Positions 27,300 to 36,887 of a stretch of DNA of 64,000 nucleotides are shown here, piece by piece. Each line of letters begins with the position of its first letter. The first letter of the stretch is position 1. Below the pieces are notes generated by a model that was not told where the DNA came from, searched no databases, and was given only the letters and a program-made list of their open reading frames with translations. The stretch lies in assembly GCA_937873695.1 (NCBI GenBank), contig CALMYL010000005.1:39014-103013 (forward strand). The letters run 5' to 3'. The position numbers and the translations under genes were made by a program. This DNA comes from an uncultured Ignavibacteria bacterium. Lineage in GTDB: Bacteria; Bacteroidota; Ignavibacteria; Tepidaquicellales; OLB5.

Positions 27300-29141
27300 T
27301 CAATTCTTAAGATGTTTTTCCAGGAAAATTTCCATTTCCCTGTAAAAATCGAATTTATTTTCCTGGTTCTGGAATCCATGTCCTTCGTTATCCTTAACCA
27401 TGTACGGAACATCTATTCCGCGTTTTTTTAAGGCTTCAACCATCTGGTCTGATTCATTAATATTTACCCTGGGGTCCATTTTGCCCTGCGCAATAAAAAG
27501 CGGTGCTCTTATCTTATCCACATGGAAAACCGGGGAGGATTCCCTCAGAAGTTCCTTGTCTTTTTCGGGGTGACCAACCATTGCGTAGAGTGTTTCAAGA
27601 TACGGCTTCCAGTATGATGGTATTGAATTCATGAAAGTAAACAGGTTGCTGACACCTACGTAATCTACGCCTGCGGCGTAAAGCTCAGGTGTATATACCA
27701 GGCCCGCAAGCACGGCATAACCGCCGTAGCTTCCGCCGTAAATGGCAATTCTTTCAGGATCAGCAATACCCTGCTGAACAAGCCAGTTTACCCCGTCAGA
27801 AATATCGTTCTGCATTGTTCTGCCCCATTGTTTAAAAGAACACTCCCAGAATTTCCTGCCAAAGCCAACAGAGCCGCGAAAATTCATCTGCAGTACTGCA
27901 TAGCCGCGGTTTGCGAGAAACTGTATTTCAGGGTTAAATCCCCAGTGATCTCTTGCCCAGGGACCACCGTGCGGATTTATTACTACAGGCAGGTTCTTAT
28001 GTTCCGCGCCTGTGGGAAGACTTAAGTAACCGTTAATTGTCAATCCATCCCTGCTCTTATATACTACAGGTTTCATCTCTGCCATTTCGTCTTCATTTAT
28101 CCAGGGGCTCACTTCAGATATCTTTGTAAGCAAATCCGAATTTTTATCATAAATATAGTTTGCGCCCAGGGAGCGGTCACTATACGTACGGATAATGTAT
28201 TTTTCTTCGTTATCATCATTATCAGCAAAAGAGATCTCGTACTTTCCCAGCTCCTTTTCCAGTCTTTCATATATCTGCCCGGTCATATCATCAAGAAAAA
28301 CCTTTTCTCTTTTCCATGTATCATAATTAACAGTTGTAAGAACTTTCCTTTTTCTGCTGTAACTTAGCGAATATACATCAACATCAGGATGTTCAAAAAT
28401 AACTTCCAGTTCCTTTGCGTTTTTGATATCGTATTTTATTATCGCGCTTTTATCTCTGCCAATATTGCTTGAGGCGAACAGGTAATTATTATCAAATGTA
28501 AAAAAAAGCGGTATAATGCTTTCTTTAAAATCGGTAGTTATAACGGTTTTCCATTCATCCTGTTCCGTTTCACGGAACAAAAGACTGTTATTAACTCCGT
28601 CTGTTGTTAAGGCAGCTCTTATCTTCCCATCATGATCGGTAACCCACCCTGAAATATTTCCCGGGTTTTCGGCTGTTACTTTCATTTCACCTGTCTCAAT
28701 ATTCAGACTGTATACATCAAATACCTCGGGGTTTCTTTTGTTCATTTCTATAAGAATTTCAGAATCAAAATCTTCGAGCTTATCCACCAGGTTTGCACGT
28801 ACTCCTTCGAAGGGTGTGAGGTCTCTGCTTATGCCGCTTTCAATATTCACAGAAAAAAAGTGATAGTTTTCATCCCCGGCATAATCTCTAAGGTAAATAA
28901 TTGTTTTATCGTTTCCCCAGAAATAATTATATATATCCCTTTCGGTCACTTCAGTGATCCTTCTGGTAATTTCACTGCCTGTTTCCTGTACAAAAATGTT
29001 CAGTCTTTCATTATACGGCGCCAGAAATGATATATATTTACAGTTAGGTGAAATAAGATAGTGTATCTTTTCCGGATTTCTGAAAAAATCACTTAGAGGG
29101 ATTGAGCGAAAGTTTATAGGTTTTTTTCCAGCAGTTGACAT
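27300..29141 (-). CDS. S9 family prolyl-oligopeptidase-like serine peptidase
   Basis: 613 residues with no signal peptide. Residues 20-340 are beta-propeller-like (repeated motifs such as YNYFWGNDKTIIYLRDYAGD). The catalytic alpha/beta-hydrolase domain follows: PVVINPHGGPWARD, nucleophile S471 in GGSYGGYAVLAG, Asp in QGKMDPRVNINESD and His in NEGHGFQNQENK. Together these match dipeptidyl aminopeptidase/acylaminoacyl peptidases (S9C). Role: removal of N-terminal dipeptides or acyl-residues from peptides in the cytoplasm. A CAAAATTA (minus-strand TAATTTTG) promoter element lies at 29180-29187. Confidence 0.92.
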   Translation of the reverse strand: MSTAGKKPINFRSIPLSDFFRNPEKIHYLISPNCKYISFLAPYNERLNIFVQETGSEITRRITEVTERDIYNYFWGNDKTIIYLRDYAGDENYHFFSVNIESGISRDLTPFEGVRANLVDKLEDFDSEILIEMNKRNPEVFDVYSLNIETGEMKVTAENPGNISGWVTDHDGKIRAALTTDGVNNSLLFRETEQDEWKTVITTDFKESIIPLFFTFDNNYLFASSNIGRDKSAIIKYDIKNAKELEVIFEHPDVDVYSLSYSRKRKVLTTVNYDTWKREKVFLDDMTGQIYERLEKELGKYEISFADNDDNEEKYIIRTYSDRSLGANYIYDKNSDLLTKISEVSPWINEDEMAEMKPVVYKSRDGLTINGYLSLPTGAEHKNLPVVINPHGGPWARDHWGFNPEIQFLANRGYAVLQMNFRGSVGFGRKFWECSFKQWGRTMQNDISDGVNWLVQQGIADPERIAIYGGSYGGYAVLAGLVYTPELYAAGVDYVGVSNLFTFMNSIPSYWKPYLETLYAMVGHPEKDKELLRESSPVFHVDKIRAPLFIAQGKMDPRVNINESDQMVEALKKRGIDVPYMVKDNEGHGFQNQENKFDFYREMEIFLEKHLKN

Positions 29142-29179
29142 AAATTTAAATAAGATTTACTTAATGGTTTCTATTACCG

Positions 29180-29187
29180 CAAAATTA
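29180..29187 (-). promoter_or_regulatory. TAnnTTTG element upstream of the S9 peptidase gene
   Basis: Minus-strand TAATTTTG, about 38 bp before the start codon. No -33 TTG at the ideal spacing. Confidence 0.4.
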
Positions 29188-29425
29188 AGGATTTATGAAA
29201 CTATTAAGAAGCTAAAATTCTGTATACCCGGAAGTATTCCAAAAAATACCGGTAAAAATTGAGCTGCATAGAACATTATTTTTAGATCAATATTGCAGTT
29301 CCAAACTGAATCTGCGGGGTTCTTTCTTAAGCTTTGTATTTCATAGAATTTAGATACATTTATTCTTAAATTTCTCCAAACTCTGATTTGCAAACTATTA
29401 TCATCCCAAATTCAATACGCATATT

Positions 29426-30883
29426 ATGAAGAAAACCAGCGAAACTGCAAGAGATAGTTATGGAAACAGCAACATCATTGAGCTGTTGAAATTATTTTCA
29501 AAGGAAGAGAAAGCAGATTTTGCAAAATATGTGCATTCTCCATTCAATAACAGAAAAGAAGTAGCAAGATTCTTTGATGAACTAAGGAGATTTTTTCCTT
29601 TATTTGAGCATAAAAATTTTTCGAGGAAATACATTTTTGGCAAGCTATATCCAGGGAAAAGTTACAAAGATGATGTTATAAGAAGACTTTCAAGCAATCT
29701 GTTTAAGCTCGCAGAAGAATATATCGCTTACAAAATGTTCCGTGAAAACGAATTTGAACAAAGAAAAATGATCCTTGATTTTTATTCATGCAAATTTGAT
29801 CACAAATTTTTTGAAATCAAGGCCCGGAAAACAGAGGCTTACCTGGAAAAGCAGCCATACAGAAATGCAGACTACTTTTACAGAATGAAGCAGGTTTACA
29901 CAAGTAAAGCTTTTTATTTTTCACAATATGATGCAACCAGGAAAAAATTTGATAACACACAGGAAAGAATCCGGCAAACCTGGCAATACACAGTTATTGC
30001 ACTTCTTTCAATGTATGATGCCGCGGTAAACGATATGATGTACTTTAACAAAAAATATAACATCAAACTGCTTGATAAACTTCTTGAAATATACAATCAC
30101 CCCGGGTTTGAAAAGACTACGGCAGCAAAAGCCTATTACTATTCACTTAAGCTAAATACAGATGGAAGGAATGATGAAACATTTTTTGCTCTCAGAAACC
30201 TTCTTGATGAAAACCCGGGGATTTTCAGTAAAGATGAACTGTTTGGTTTTTATACAGGAATGCACAATTACCTGTTTGAAAGGGGACTCATACCTTCACA
30301 GCAGACATCAAAGCTGGAATTTGAAGTAGGGGTAAAAATGCTTGACTTGGGGCTGATAACCGAAGGGAATACAATAAGCGCAGAATGGTTTGCAAATGTA
30401 TTTTTGAAAGCAATTAAAGCAAATGAGATAGAATATGCCGAAGACTTTTTATCGGAATATAAAATGAAATTATCGGAAAAGGAAAGGGATAATATTGTTA
30501 ATTATGCTTATGCAGAGCTTGAAATGGCCAGAAATAATCATAAAAAAGTACTGACTTACCTTTCAAGAATAAAATTCAATAACGTTTGGGAAAAACTTCG
30601 CGTTAACCATATGTACATGAAAGTTCATTATGAAATGAACAATGCAGAACTGTTCTATTACATAACTGATAGTTTCAGGCATCTTCTTAAAAATGAAACT
30701 TCAGTGAATAAATATGTTAAAGATCTTCACGAAAATTTCATAAAACAATCAAATGCTCTTTTCAGAATAAAGAACGGAGATCGGAAAATATCGCCGTTAA
30801 AGATCAGAAAGAACATAATGAGTACGCCAATGGCGGGTAATTACTGGCTTCTGAAAAAAACAGATGAACTTAAAAACACTTAG
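29426..30883 (+). CDS. Paralogous family protein, member D (unknown function)
   Basis: 485 residues, soluble and helical. It has the clearest family signature: LLKLFSKEEKADFAKYVHSP followed by FNN, then FFPLFEHKNFSRKYIFGKLY, PGKSYKDDVIRR, LAEEYIAYKMF and the C-terminal NYWLLKKTDELKN. TPR-like helices occupy the second half (NYAYAELEMARNNHKKVLTY). Stand-alone gene; the 284-bp gap before it shows no confident promoter. The other members lie at 7365-8837, 12039-13475 and 13468-14943. No catalytic motif. Confidence 0.8.
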   Translation: MKKTSETARDSYGNSNIIELLKLFSKEEKADFAKYVHSPFNNRKEVARFFDELRRFFPLFEHKNFSRKYIFGKLYPGKSYKDDVIRRLSSNLFKLAEEYIAYKMFRENEFEQRKMILDFYSCKFDHKFFEIKARKTEAYLEKQPYRNADYFYRMKQVYTSKAFYFSQYDATRKKFDNTQERIRQTWQYTVIALLSMYDAAVNDMMYFNKKYNIKLLDKLLEIYNHPGFEKTTAAKAYYYSLKLNTDGRNDETFFALRNLLDENPGIFSKDELFGFYTGMHNYLFERGLIPSQQTSKLEFEVGVKMLDLGLITEGNTISAEWFANVFLKAIKANEIEYAEDFLSEYKMKLSEKERDNIVNYAYAELEMARNNHKKVLTYLSRIKFNNVWEKLRVNHMYMKVHYEMNNAELFYYITDSFRHLLKNETSVNKYVKDLHENFIKQSNALFRIKNGDRKISPLKIRKNIMSTPMAGNYWLLKKTDELKNT

Positions 30884-30904
30884 ATATTGAAATTGCCCGG
30901 CGGA

Positions 30905-31852
30905 TCATTTGAATCTGTTCAAAAAAGGGTGATACTCACCTTTTATGCCGACCGGAGTTGAAGTTCTTATCTCGTATACAGCTTCTATAGAAGGCATAGC
31001 TTCATCAATCTTAAAACCATTACCGTTCAATATTTCAGTGTAACTGTTTGTGTGCAGATCAGTGAAACCTTCGGAAAATTCTATTTCTTCGCCATCCATA
31101 GTTATTGAACGGAAAGTCTTATCGCCCTCTTTAAGATCGTTCTTATCAATAGAAAGAAACCACTTAATGTCTGCATTTTCAAGCTCCAGCAGTCCGGCTG
31201 CTTTATCAGCTTTATAATAATGCAGTATATTGGATCTTGGGCTGCCGAAAATCCAAGTAAGCATATCAAAAAAGTGTATACCAATATTTGTAGCAATGCC
31301 CCCTGATTTCAGCATATCACCTTTCCAGGAATAATGGTACCATTTGCCGCGGGGTGTAATGTAGGTAAGAACGATATCATACTTCTTTTTGCTTTTTGCA
31401 GCTTCTATTTTTTTCTTCAGTTCAATTATTGAAGGATGCAGCCTTAGCTGCAGAATAGTATATACATTTTTCCCTGTTTCTTTTTCAAGCGATCTTAAAG
31501 CATCGGCATTCCATGGATTCAATACCAGGGGTTTTTCGCAAATTGCATTCGCGTCCGCTCTCAGGGCAAACCTTATATGAGCATCGTGCAGGTAGTTCGG
31601 CGAACATATACTTACATAGTGTATTCGTTTTTCTTCGCCATCCCTGCGAAGTTTCTCGCAATGACGGTCAAATCGTTCAAATTCAGTAAAAAATGAAGCA
31701 TCAGGAAAATACGAATCTATAACACCCACTGAATCATTGGGATCCAGGATAGCAAGCAGTTTCTGTTTATTATCTTTTATCGCGCGCAAGTGTCTGGGTG
31801 CCACAAAACCACCGGCACCTATTAGTGCAAAATTATTTGTTTTATCAGCCAT
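30905..31852 (-). CDS. Gfo/Idh/MocA-family sugar-nucleotide dehydrogenase (WlbA/WbpB-like)
   Basis: 315 residues. The NAD-binding N-terminus reads FALIGAGGFVAPRHLRAIKD, followed by VSICSPNYLHDAHIRFAL and the EKP motif in ICEKPLVLNP, all typical of Gfo/Idh/MocA oxidoreductases. The C-terminal half contains RGKWYHYSWKGDMLKSGGIA and GIHFFDMLTWIFG, matching the UDP-GlcNAc-uronate 3-dehydrogenases (WlbA/WbpB) of surface-polysaccharide synthesis. Role: oxidation of the sugar ring using NAD+, a first step to 2,3-diamino sugars. The other genes of such a pathway are not in this window. A minus-strand TATTTTTG element lies at 31881-31888. Confidence 0.85.
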   Translation of the reverse strand: MADKTNNFALIGAGGFVAPRHLRAIKDNKQKLLAILDPNDSVGVIDSYFPDASFFTEFERFDRHCEKLRRDGEEKRIHYVSICSPNYLHDAHIRFALRADANAICEKPLVLNPWNADALRSLEKETGKNVYTILQLRLHPSIIELKKKIEAAKSKKKYDIVLTYITPRGKWYHYSWKGDMLKSGGIATNIGIHFFDMLTWIFGSPRSNILHYYKADKAAGLLELENADIKWFLSIDKNDLKEGDKTFRSITMDGEEIEFSEGFTDLHTNSYTEILNGNGFKIDEAMPSIEAVYEIRTSTPVGIKGEYHPFLNRFK

Positions 31853-31880
31853 GTTTTTGTAATTATAAACACGAAAATAA

Positions 31881-31888
31881 CAAAAATA
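31881..31888 (-). promoter_or_regulatory. TAnnTTTG element upstream of the WlbA-like gene
   Basis: Minus-strand TATTTTTG 28 bp before the ATG. The -33 region has no TTG. Confidence 0.4.
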
Positions 31889-31960
31889 TAGATATAGAAG
31901 TATGTATTTTTAAATATTAAATTAAGGCATTCACGATAACAAGTTTTTACATTAAATAGT

Positions 31961-31968
31961 TATATTTG
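31961..31968 (+). promoter_or_regulatory. TAnnTTTG element directly upstream of recG
   Basis: TATATTTG ends 16 bp before the TTG start codon of recG, implying a very short leader. Confidence 0.45.
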
Positions 31969-31984
31969 TAGAAATATTAAACAC

Positions 31985-34075
31985 TTGCCCGCAGTAAAGA
32001 AAACTGAAATAGCGTATATTAAAGGTGTCGGTCCCAAACGCGCTGAAGCGTTTGAAAAACTCGGGTTGAAATATTCAACCGACCTTTTAACGGTTTACCC
32101 CAGGCTGTATTTGCCAAATACAACCATAAGATCATTGGCAAAATATCACGATCAGAATGTAGTGATAAAGGGGAAGATAATTGATAAATTCAAGCCCTTT
32201 AAGCCCAATCACCCGACCAGGATCGTAATATTTGACGGGACCGCAAGTATTGAATCTTTGATGTGGGGTAATACTTTTTACAGGGAAAAACAATTCAAAG
32301 TTGGTGATGAACACATTTTTTGGGGCAAGGTAGCGTACAATGCGTACGAACGGGATATTAAGTTTGATATGCGTGACCACAAGAAATTTGAACCGGGCGA
32401 TGAAGAAATGATGAAGTATCCTTTCATACCTATCTACATACTTTCTGAAGAATTGAAAAAGACCTGGATAAAACCGCTTTCGTTCACAAAAATAATATTT
32501 AATGCGCTTAAGAATTCAGCGGAAAGTATTGCAGAAGTACTAAGTGAGCCCGTCAGAATTGCCAGTGACCTGCTTGATCATAAATCTGCTGTATTAAAGA
32601 TGCACTATCCGCGTTCTGTTGAAGATATTGAAGCTGCAAGGCAAACCCTGGCATTTGAAGAATTATTTTACCTTCAGCTTGTAATGGCTCTAAGGAAAAG
32701 ATCGGCTGCTGCTTCTGAAAAGGGTATACATTTTGAAAAAATAGGCCCCAAGTTTGAACTTCTTTTTAAGGAACATCTTGGGTTTGAACTTACCGGCGCG
32801 CAGAAGAAAGTTATAAAAGAAATTCTTGCTGATATGCGCTCCTCAAAGCCGATGAACAGACTGCTGCAGGGTGATGTAGGCAGCGGAAAGACCATCGTAG
32901 CGGTATTCTGCTTCCTGGTTGCCGCTGAAAACGGCTACCAGTCGGCGTTTATGTGCCCCACCGAGATACTTGCCGAACAGCATTATAAGACACTGAAGAA
33001 CTATTTTGATAAACTTGGACTGTATTCTGTTCTGTTAACCGGCGGACAGAAGAAAAAACACCGCGAAGCTGTACTTGAGGAAATAAAAAGCGGCAAAGCG
33101 CAGGTTGTTGTTGGTACCCATGCACTGATTCAGGAAACAGTTGATTTCAGTTCGCTTGGATTTACTGTAATTGATGAACAGCATAAGTTTGGGGTAATGC
33201 AGCGCGCAAAACTGAAAGCAAAGGGAAATAACCCTGATGTGCTTGTTATGACAGCAACGCCTATTCCCAGAACTCTATCATTGACTGTCTACGGTGACCT
33301 TGATGTATCTGTAATTGATGAACTTCCCCGGAACAGAAAAAATATCAAAACCGCACTGCGAGGCGAAACAGACAGGATCAAAGTGTATAAGTTCATTCGT
33401 GATGAAGTTTCTTCAGGCAGACAGGTGTACATAGTTTATCCCATTATAGAAGAATCAGAAAAGCTTGATCTTAAATCGGCGGTGAAACATTTTGAGATAA
33501 TTAAGAATGAGATATTCCCTGACCTGAGAATAGGGCTTGTACACGGCAGGCTGCCGTGGTATGAAATTGATGAGACTATTGAAGCCTTTAAGAATAAGAA
33601 ACTTGATATACTGGTATCAACAACCGTAATTGAAGTTGGTATAGATATACCCAACGCGACCATTATGGTGATAGAAGAAGCCCAGCGATTCGGGCTATCG
33701 CAGCTTCACCAGCTGCGGGGCAGGGTAGGAAGAGGAGCCGACCAGTCATATTGCATAATGATGACCGATAGCACCGGGGAAATATCTGCCGAAAGGCTCA
33801 GGATCCTCACAGAAACCAATGACGGGTTCAAAATTTCGGAAGCTGATCTCAGACTTCGCGGACCCGGTGAATTCTTCGGGACAAGGCAATCCGGCGCCCT
33901 GAAATTTACTGCAGCTGACTTGGTTAAAGATATGCCCCTGATAGAAAAGGCAAAAGAATCTGCATTCAAAGTTGTAAATGAAGACCCCCAGCTGAGAAAT
34001 TTTGAGAACTCAAACATCAGGGAGCACTTTCTGGCTAATTACAGGGAATCAATGGAACTGATAAAAATTGCATAG
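31985..34075 (+). CDS. recG: ATP-dependent DNA helicase RecG
   Basis: 696 residues, the normal length. The start is a TTG (PAVKKTEIAYIKGVGPKRAE), since no ATG precedes the conserved KGVGPKRA helix-hairpin-like segment. An OB-fold wedge domain lies at about 55-135. Helicase motifs: Walker A QGDVGSGKT (295-303), DEQH in VIDEQHKFGVMQRAKL, ATPIPRTLSLTVYGDLD and the Q/RGRVGR block LRGRVGRGADQSYCIM near residue 580. Role: reverse branch migration of stalled replication forks and Holliday junctions. It precedes a CPBP protease gene by 26 bp. Confidence 0.96.
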   Translation: MPAVKKTEIAYIKGVGPKRAEAFEKLGLKYSTDLLTVYPRLYLPNTTIRSLAKYHDQNVVIKGKIIDKFKPFKPNHPTRIVIFDGTASIESLMWGNTFYREKQFKVGDEHIFWGKVAYNAYERDIKFDMRDHKKFEPGDEEMMKYPFIPIYILSEELKKTWIKPLSFTKIIFNALKNSAESIAEVLSEPVRIASDLLDHKSAVLKMHYPRSVEDIEAARQTLAFEELFYLQLVMALRKRSAAASEKGIHFEKIGPKFELLFKEHLGFELTGAQKKVIKEILADMRSSKPMNRLLQGDVGSGKTIVAVFCFLVAAENGYQSAFMCPTEILAEQHYKTLKNYFDKLGLYSVLLTGGQKKKHREAVLEEIKSGKAQVVVGTHALIQETVDFSSLGFTVIDEQHKFGVMQRAKLKAKGNNPDVLVMTATPIPRTLSLTVYGDLDVSVIDELPRNRKNIKTALRGETDRIKVYKFIRDEVSSGRQVYIVYPIIEESEKLDLKSAVKHFEIIKNEIFPDLRIGLVHGRLPWYEIDETIEAFKNKKLDILVSTTVIEVGIDIPNATIMVIEEAQRFGLSQLHQLRGRVGRGADQSYCIMMTDSTGEISAERLRILTETNDGFKISEADLRLRGPGEFFGTRQSGALKFTAADLVKDMPLIEKAKESAFKVVNEDPQLRNFENSNIREHFLANYRESMELIKIA

Positions 34076-34101
34076 CATATATAAACTAAATAAATACGGT
34101 C

Positions 34102-34734
34102 ATGAGTAACAGAATAAAGCCTCTGATCTTTTTGATAATTCTTGCCTGCTTTTTCTGGTTGGAAATGTTTGTACTTAAAACATTTAACTTCTGGCTTGAA
34201 ATGACAATTGCAGCATCGCTGCTTGCAGGCCTTGGACTTTACTTTAATCACCGTAACGGTGAAGCAATTAATTACCGCCTGTACTTTTTTGAACCTAAAT
34301 TCATATTGATAGGCATTGTTTCAGCGGCATTGTTATATCTGGTATTCTATACAGGTGATATAATTTCTAAAATAATTCTGCCGTTTGCCGATAGACAGGT
34401 TGTCGGGGTTTACAGTAACAAATCACTTCTGGACCCGGCTGTCATAGGATTGCTGCTTCTTTTCATAATCGGGCCGGCTGAAGAGGTTTTCTGGCGCGGA
34501 TATGTACAGGATACACTAGCCGAAAAATTTGGCGATAACAAGGGGTGGCTTATTGCATCACTTATATATGGGGCTGTTCATATTGTGGCTTTTAATTTCA
34601 TGCTGTTTATGGCCGCATTGATCTGCGGTCTGTTCTGGGGATGGATATTTAAAAGGTACCGATCCGTATGGCCGGGTCTGATATCTCACGCTTTGTGGGA
34701 CCTGACAATATTTGTACTGCTTCCTGTCAGGTAA
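34102..34734 (+). CDS. CPBP-family intramembrane metalloprotease
   Basis: 210 residues with about seven hydrophobic helices. The catalytic signature is present: EExxxR at E127-R132 (AEEVFWRGY), a His in YGAVHIVAFNF, and a second His/Asp block in LISHALWDLTIF. These define the CAAX prenyl protease/bacteriocin-processing (CPBP, ABI) family. The substrate is unknown; members act in peptide maturation, self-immunity or stress signalling. Cotranscription with recG is likely from the 26 bp gap and the shared terminator at 34747-34774. Confidence 0.9.
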   Translation: MSNRIKPLIFLIILACFFWLEMFVLKTFNFWLEMTIAASLLAGLGLYFNHRNGEAINYRLYFFEPKFILIGIVSAALLYLVFYTGDIISKIILPFADRQVVGVYSNKSLLDPAVIGLLLLFIIGPAEEVFWRGYVQDTLAEKFGDNKGWLIASLIYGAVHIVAFNFMLFMAALICGLFWGWIFKRYRSVWPGLISHALWDLTIFVLLPVR

Positions 34735-34746
34735 CAACAGGCGAAA

Positions 34747-34774
34747 AAAAAGGGAGTCAATTGACTCCCTTTTA
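34747..34774. terminator. Bidirectional terminator
   Basis: Perfect 13-bp palindrome AAAAGGGAGTCAA with its complement, between convergent genes ending at 34734 and 34795. Confidence 0.92.
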
Positions 34775-34794
34775 CAATCTGTTCAGTTCTTAAG

Positions 34795-35199
34795 TTATCT
34801 TATGAATTCAACAAGTGCGCTGGCAACAGTGTTTTTTCTGTTATCAAGAAGGAAACATCTGTAAATACCGGGTGAATCAACTCTCAAATCACTTGATTCA
34901 AAATAGATGTATTTCATATCTGCAGATACATCAAAATCTACTTTTTTGTAATAATCAAAACTGTACCCATTGTATTTATCAAACTGGATAGAGCAATCTT
35001 TCAATCCTAATGCGTAGTCGCATTTTACCATTACGGTAATTGGTCCGGTGTAGAACCTGTCGCTTATTGACTGCTCGCCTGATGAACCGTATTTCTCACA
35101 GAAATACAGCACAGGACCGTTCTGTGCTTTTAACTCACTGGTTAAACCCATTACAAACAATAAAGCAAAAACCCCTAAAAACAATTTAAATTTAGTCAT
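34795..35199 (-). CDS. Small secreted protein, paralog of the lipoprotein at 16564
   Basis: 134 residues with a cleavable signal peptide (TSELKAQ end), not a lipobox. The mature domain shares VLYFCEKYGSSGEQ, GPITVMVKC and GIYRCFLLDNRKNTVASALV with the protein encoded at 16564-16971 (LYFCERY, GKITVMVKL, GKYKVSCLKKNGDVICSGEV). So these are two exported versions of one beta-sandwich-like domain, one lipid-anchored and one soluble. Function unknown. The 239 bp upstream (35200-35438) are AT-rich and shared with the divergent sugar transferase gene. Confidence 0.72.
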   Translation of the reverse strand: MTKFKLFLGVFALLFVMGLTSELKAQNGPVLYFCEKYGSSGEQSISDRFYTGPITVMVKCDYALGLKDCSIQFDKYNGYSFDYYKKVDFDVSADMKYIYFESSDLRVDSPGIYRCFLLDNRKNTVASALVEFIR

Positions 35200-35422
35200 T
35201 TTGACCCTTTCTATTATTTATTAAAAACTGAATAATATTTATACAATTTAATAAAAAAAATGTTTCAAATAATATGCATATAATTGGTAAAAAAACCGTT
35301 TTTGTAAAAAATAATACATTTTGCTTTAATATAAATTAATAAATAATATAAAGTTATATTACCGTATAGAAAATGCCGATTACATGAAAATTTCAATCAT
35401 ATAAATTGTGATTTCTAATTTA

Positions 35423-35430
35423 TATATTTG
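35423..35430 (+). promoter_or_regulatory. TAnnTTTG element directly upstream of the sugar transferase gene
   Basis: TATATTTG ends 8 bp before the ATG at 35439, so the leader would be almost absent. Confidence 0.45.
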
Positions 35431-35438
35431 AAAGTAAT

Positions 35439-36887
35439 ATGAATTATATAGACCAAAAATTCAATAAAAATTCACAAAGAACGGAATTTTTAATACCTTT
35501 GCTTAATATATTTTCAGATTCTGTTTCTGTTTTGAGCGCATTTGTTATCTCATACTGGATCAGGTTTTATTTTGCTCCATTTGTTAAACTCGTGCCATTT
35601 TCCGGAGAAATCCCGCCTCTTAAGGGTTATATAATACTGGCATTGATAGTATTGCCGGTTTGGCTGCTCATATTTCAGTCAAGAAAAATGTTCAGGCCAA
35701 AAAGGATCGTGTTCATTTTTGATGAGTTCTTCCTGATAGGCAGACTGGTTACTTTTGGTATAATTTTCTCGTTTGGGCTTATCTTTTTCTACAGGGTATT
35801 CCCGTATTCAAGAATAGTTTTTATTCTGGTATGGTTCATTTCAATTGTACTTATCACTTTAGGCAGATACATAGTTCTTAAATATGAGAAAAACCGGTAC
35901 AACAAGGGTAAAGGTTTAAAAGATACTATAATAGCCGGAAATAATCAGACTGCATATGATATTTACCACAAATTTTCGGGACACAAATACGCGGGTTTCA
36001 ATATAATAGGATTTGTAGAAGAGAACCAGGGCCCAACATACGGAACTCTTCCTGACAATTTAAAACTTGGCACCTACAATGAAGTAACAGAGCTTGTACA
36101 GAAACTGAATATAGAGACTGTACTTGTTACAATTCCTTCTACGGAACATGAAAAGCTTTTTGAAATGATGAAAACATCCGAAGGAGAAAACGTTGAATTT
36201 CTGATGGTCCCTGATTTTCTGGAAGTAATAACATCATCAGTAAGGGTACAGGAAATTGACGGCATACCGTTCCTTAAGATAAAGAGTATTCCAATGAATA
36301 TCTGGAACAGGATACTGAAGAGGGCGTTTGATTTTTCCTTTGCTTTTACGGTTATGCTCATAACTTCACCGTTATTCATTTTACTCTCTCTGATTGTTAA
36401 GTTCACTTCTAAGGGGCCCGTTTTTTACAAGCAGGAAAGGCTGAGTATGACGGGTAAGAAATTTGATATGATAAAATTCCGTTCAATGGTAGTTGATGCA
36501 GAAAAGAACACCGGTGCGGTTTATGTTAAAAAGGGCGACTCAAGATACACTCCGATTGGTGAAATATTGCGCAAATATTCGCTTGATGAACTGCCTCAGT
36601 TCCTGAATGTACTGAAGGGTGATATGAGCATTGTTGGCCCAAGGCCGGAACGTGAGTATTTTATCAACCTGTTTAAAGGAAAGATCCCCAAATACCTTGA
36701 AAGACACCGTGTGAAATGCGGAATTACAGGATGGGCACAGGTTAACGGTTTGCGGGGCAGCGACTCATCAATTGAGAAAAGAATTGAATACGACATATAC
36801 TATATTGAGCACTGGTCAATTATTTTTGATCTTAAGATCATAATAAAAACAATAAAAGAGATGTTCTTTAGCAAGGCGGCTTTTTAA
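35439..36887 (+). CDS. Undecaprenyl-phosphate sugar phosphotransferase (WcaJ/WbaP-like)
   Basis: 482 residues. Five N-terminal membrane helices (residues 15-150) are followed by a CoA-binding-like domain (IIAGNNQTAYDIYHKF) and a C-terminal bacterial sugar transferase domain from about 285: RAFDFSFAFTVMLITSPLFI, YKQERLSMTGKKFDMIKFRS, SLDELPQFLNVLKGDMSIVG, PRPEREYF and ITGWAQVNGLRG. This is the full-length polyisoprenyl-phosphate hexose-1-phosphate transferase architecture. Role: puts the first sugar phosphate on undecaprenyl phosphate for capsule or exopolysaccharide. No Wzx/Wzy neighbours are visible. The next gene's ATG directly follows the stop codon. Confidence 0.93.
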   Translation: MNYIDQKFNKNSQRTEFLIPLLNIFSDSVSVLSAFVISYWIRFYFAPFVKLVPFSGEIPPLKGYIILALIVLPVWLLIFQSRKMFRPKRIVFIFDEFFLIGRLVTFGIIFSFGLIFFYRVFPYSRIVFILVWFISIVLITLGRYIVLKYEKNRYNKGKGLKDTIIAGNNQTAYDIYHKFSGHKYAGFNIIGFVEENQGPTYGTLPDNLKLGTYNEVTELVQKLNIETVLVTIPSTEHEKLFEMMKTSEGENVEFLMVPDFLEVITSSVRVQEIDGIPFLKIKSIPMNIWNRILKRAFDFSFAFTVMLITSPLFILLSLIVKFTSKGPVFYKQERLSMTGKKFDMIKFRSMVVDAEKNTGAVYVKKGDSRYTPIGEILRKYSLDELPQFLNVLKGDMSIVGPRPEREYFINLFKGKIPKYLERHRVKCGITGWAQVNGLRGSDSSIEKRIEYDIYYIEHWSIIFDLKIIIKTIKEMFFSKAAF

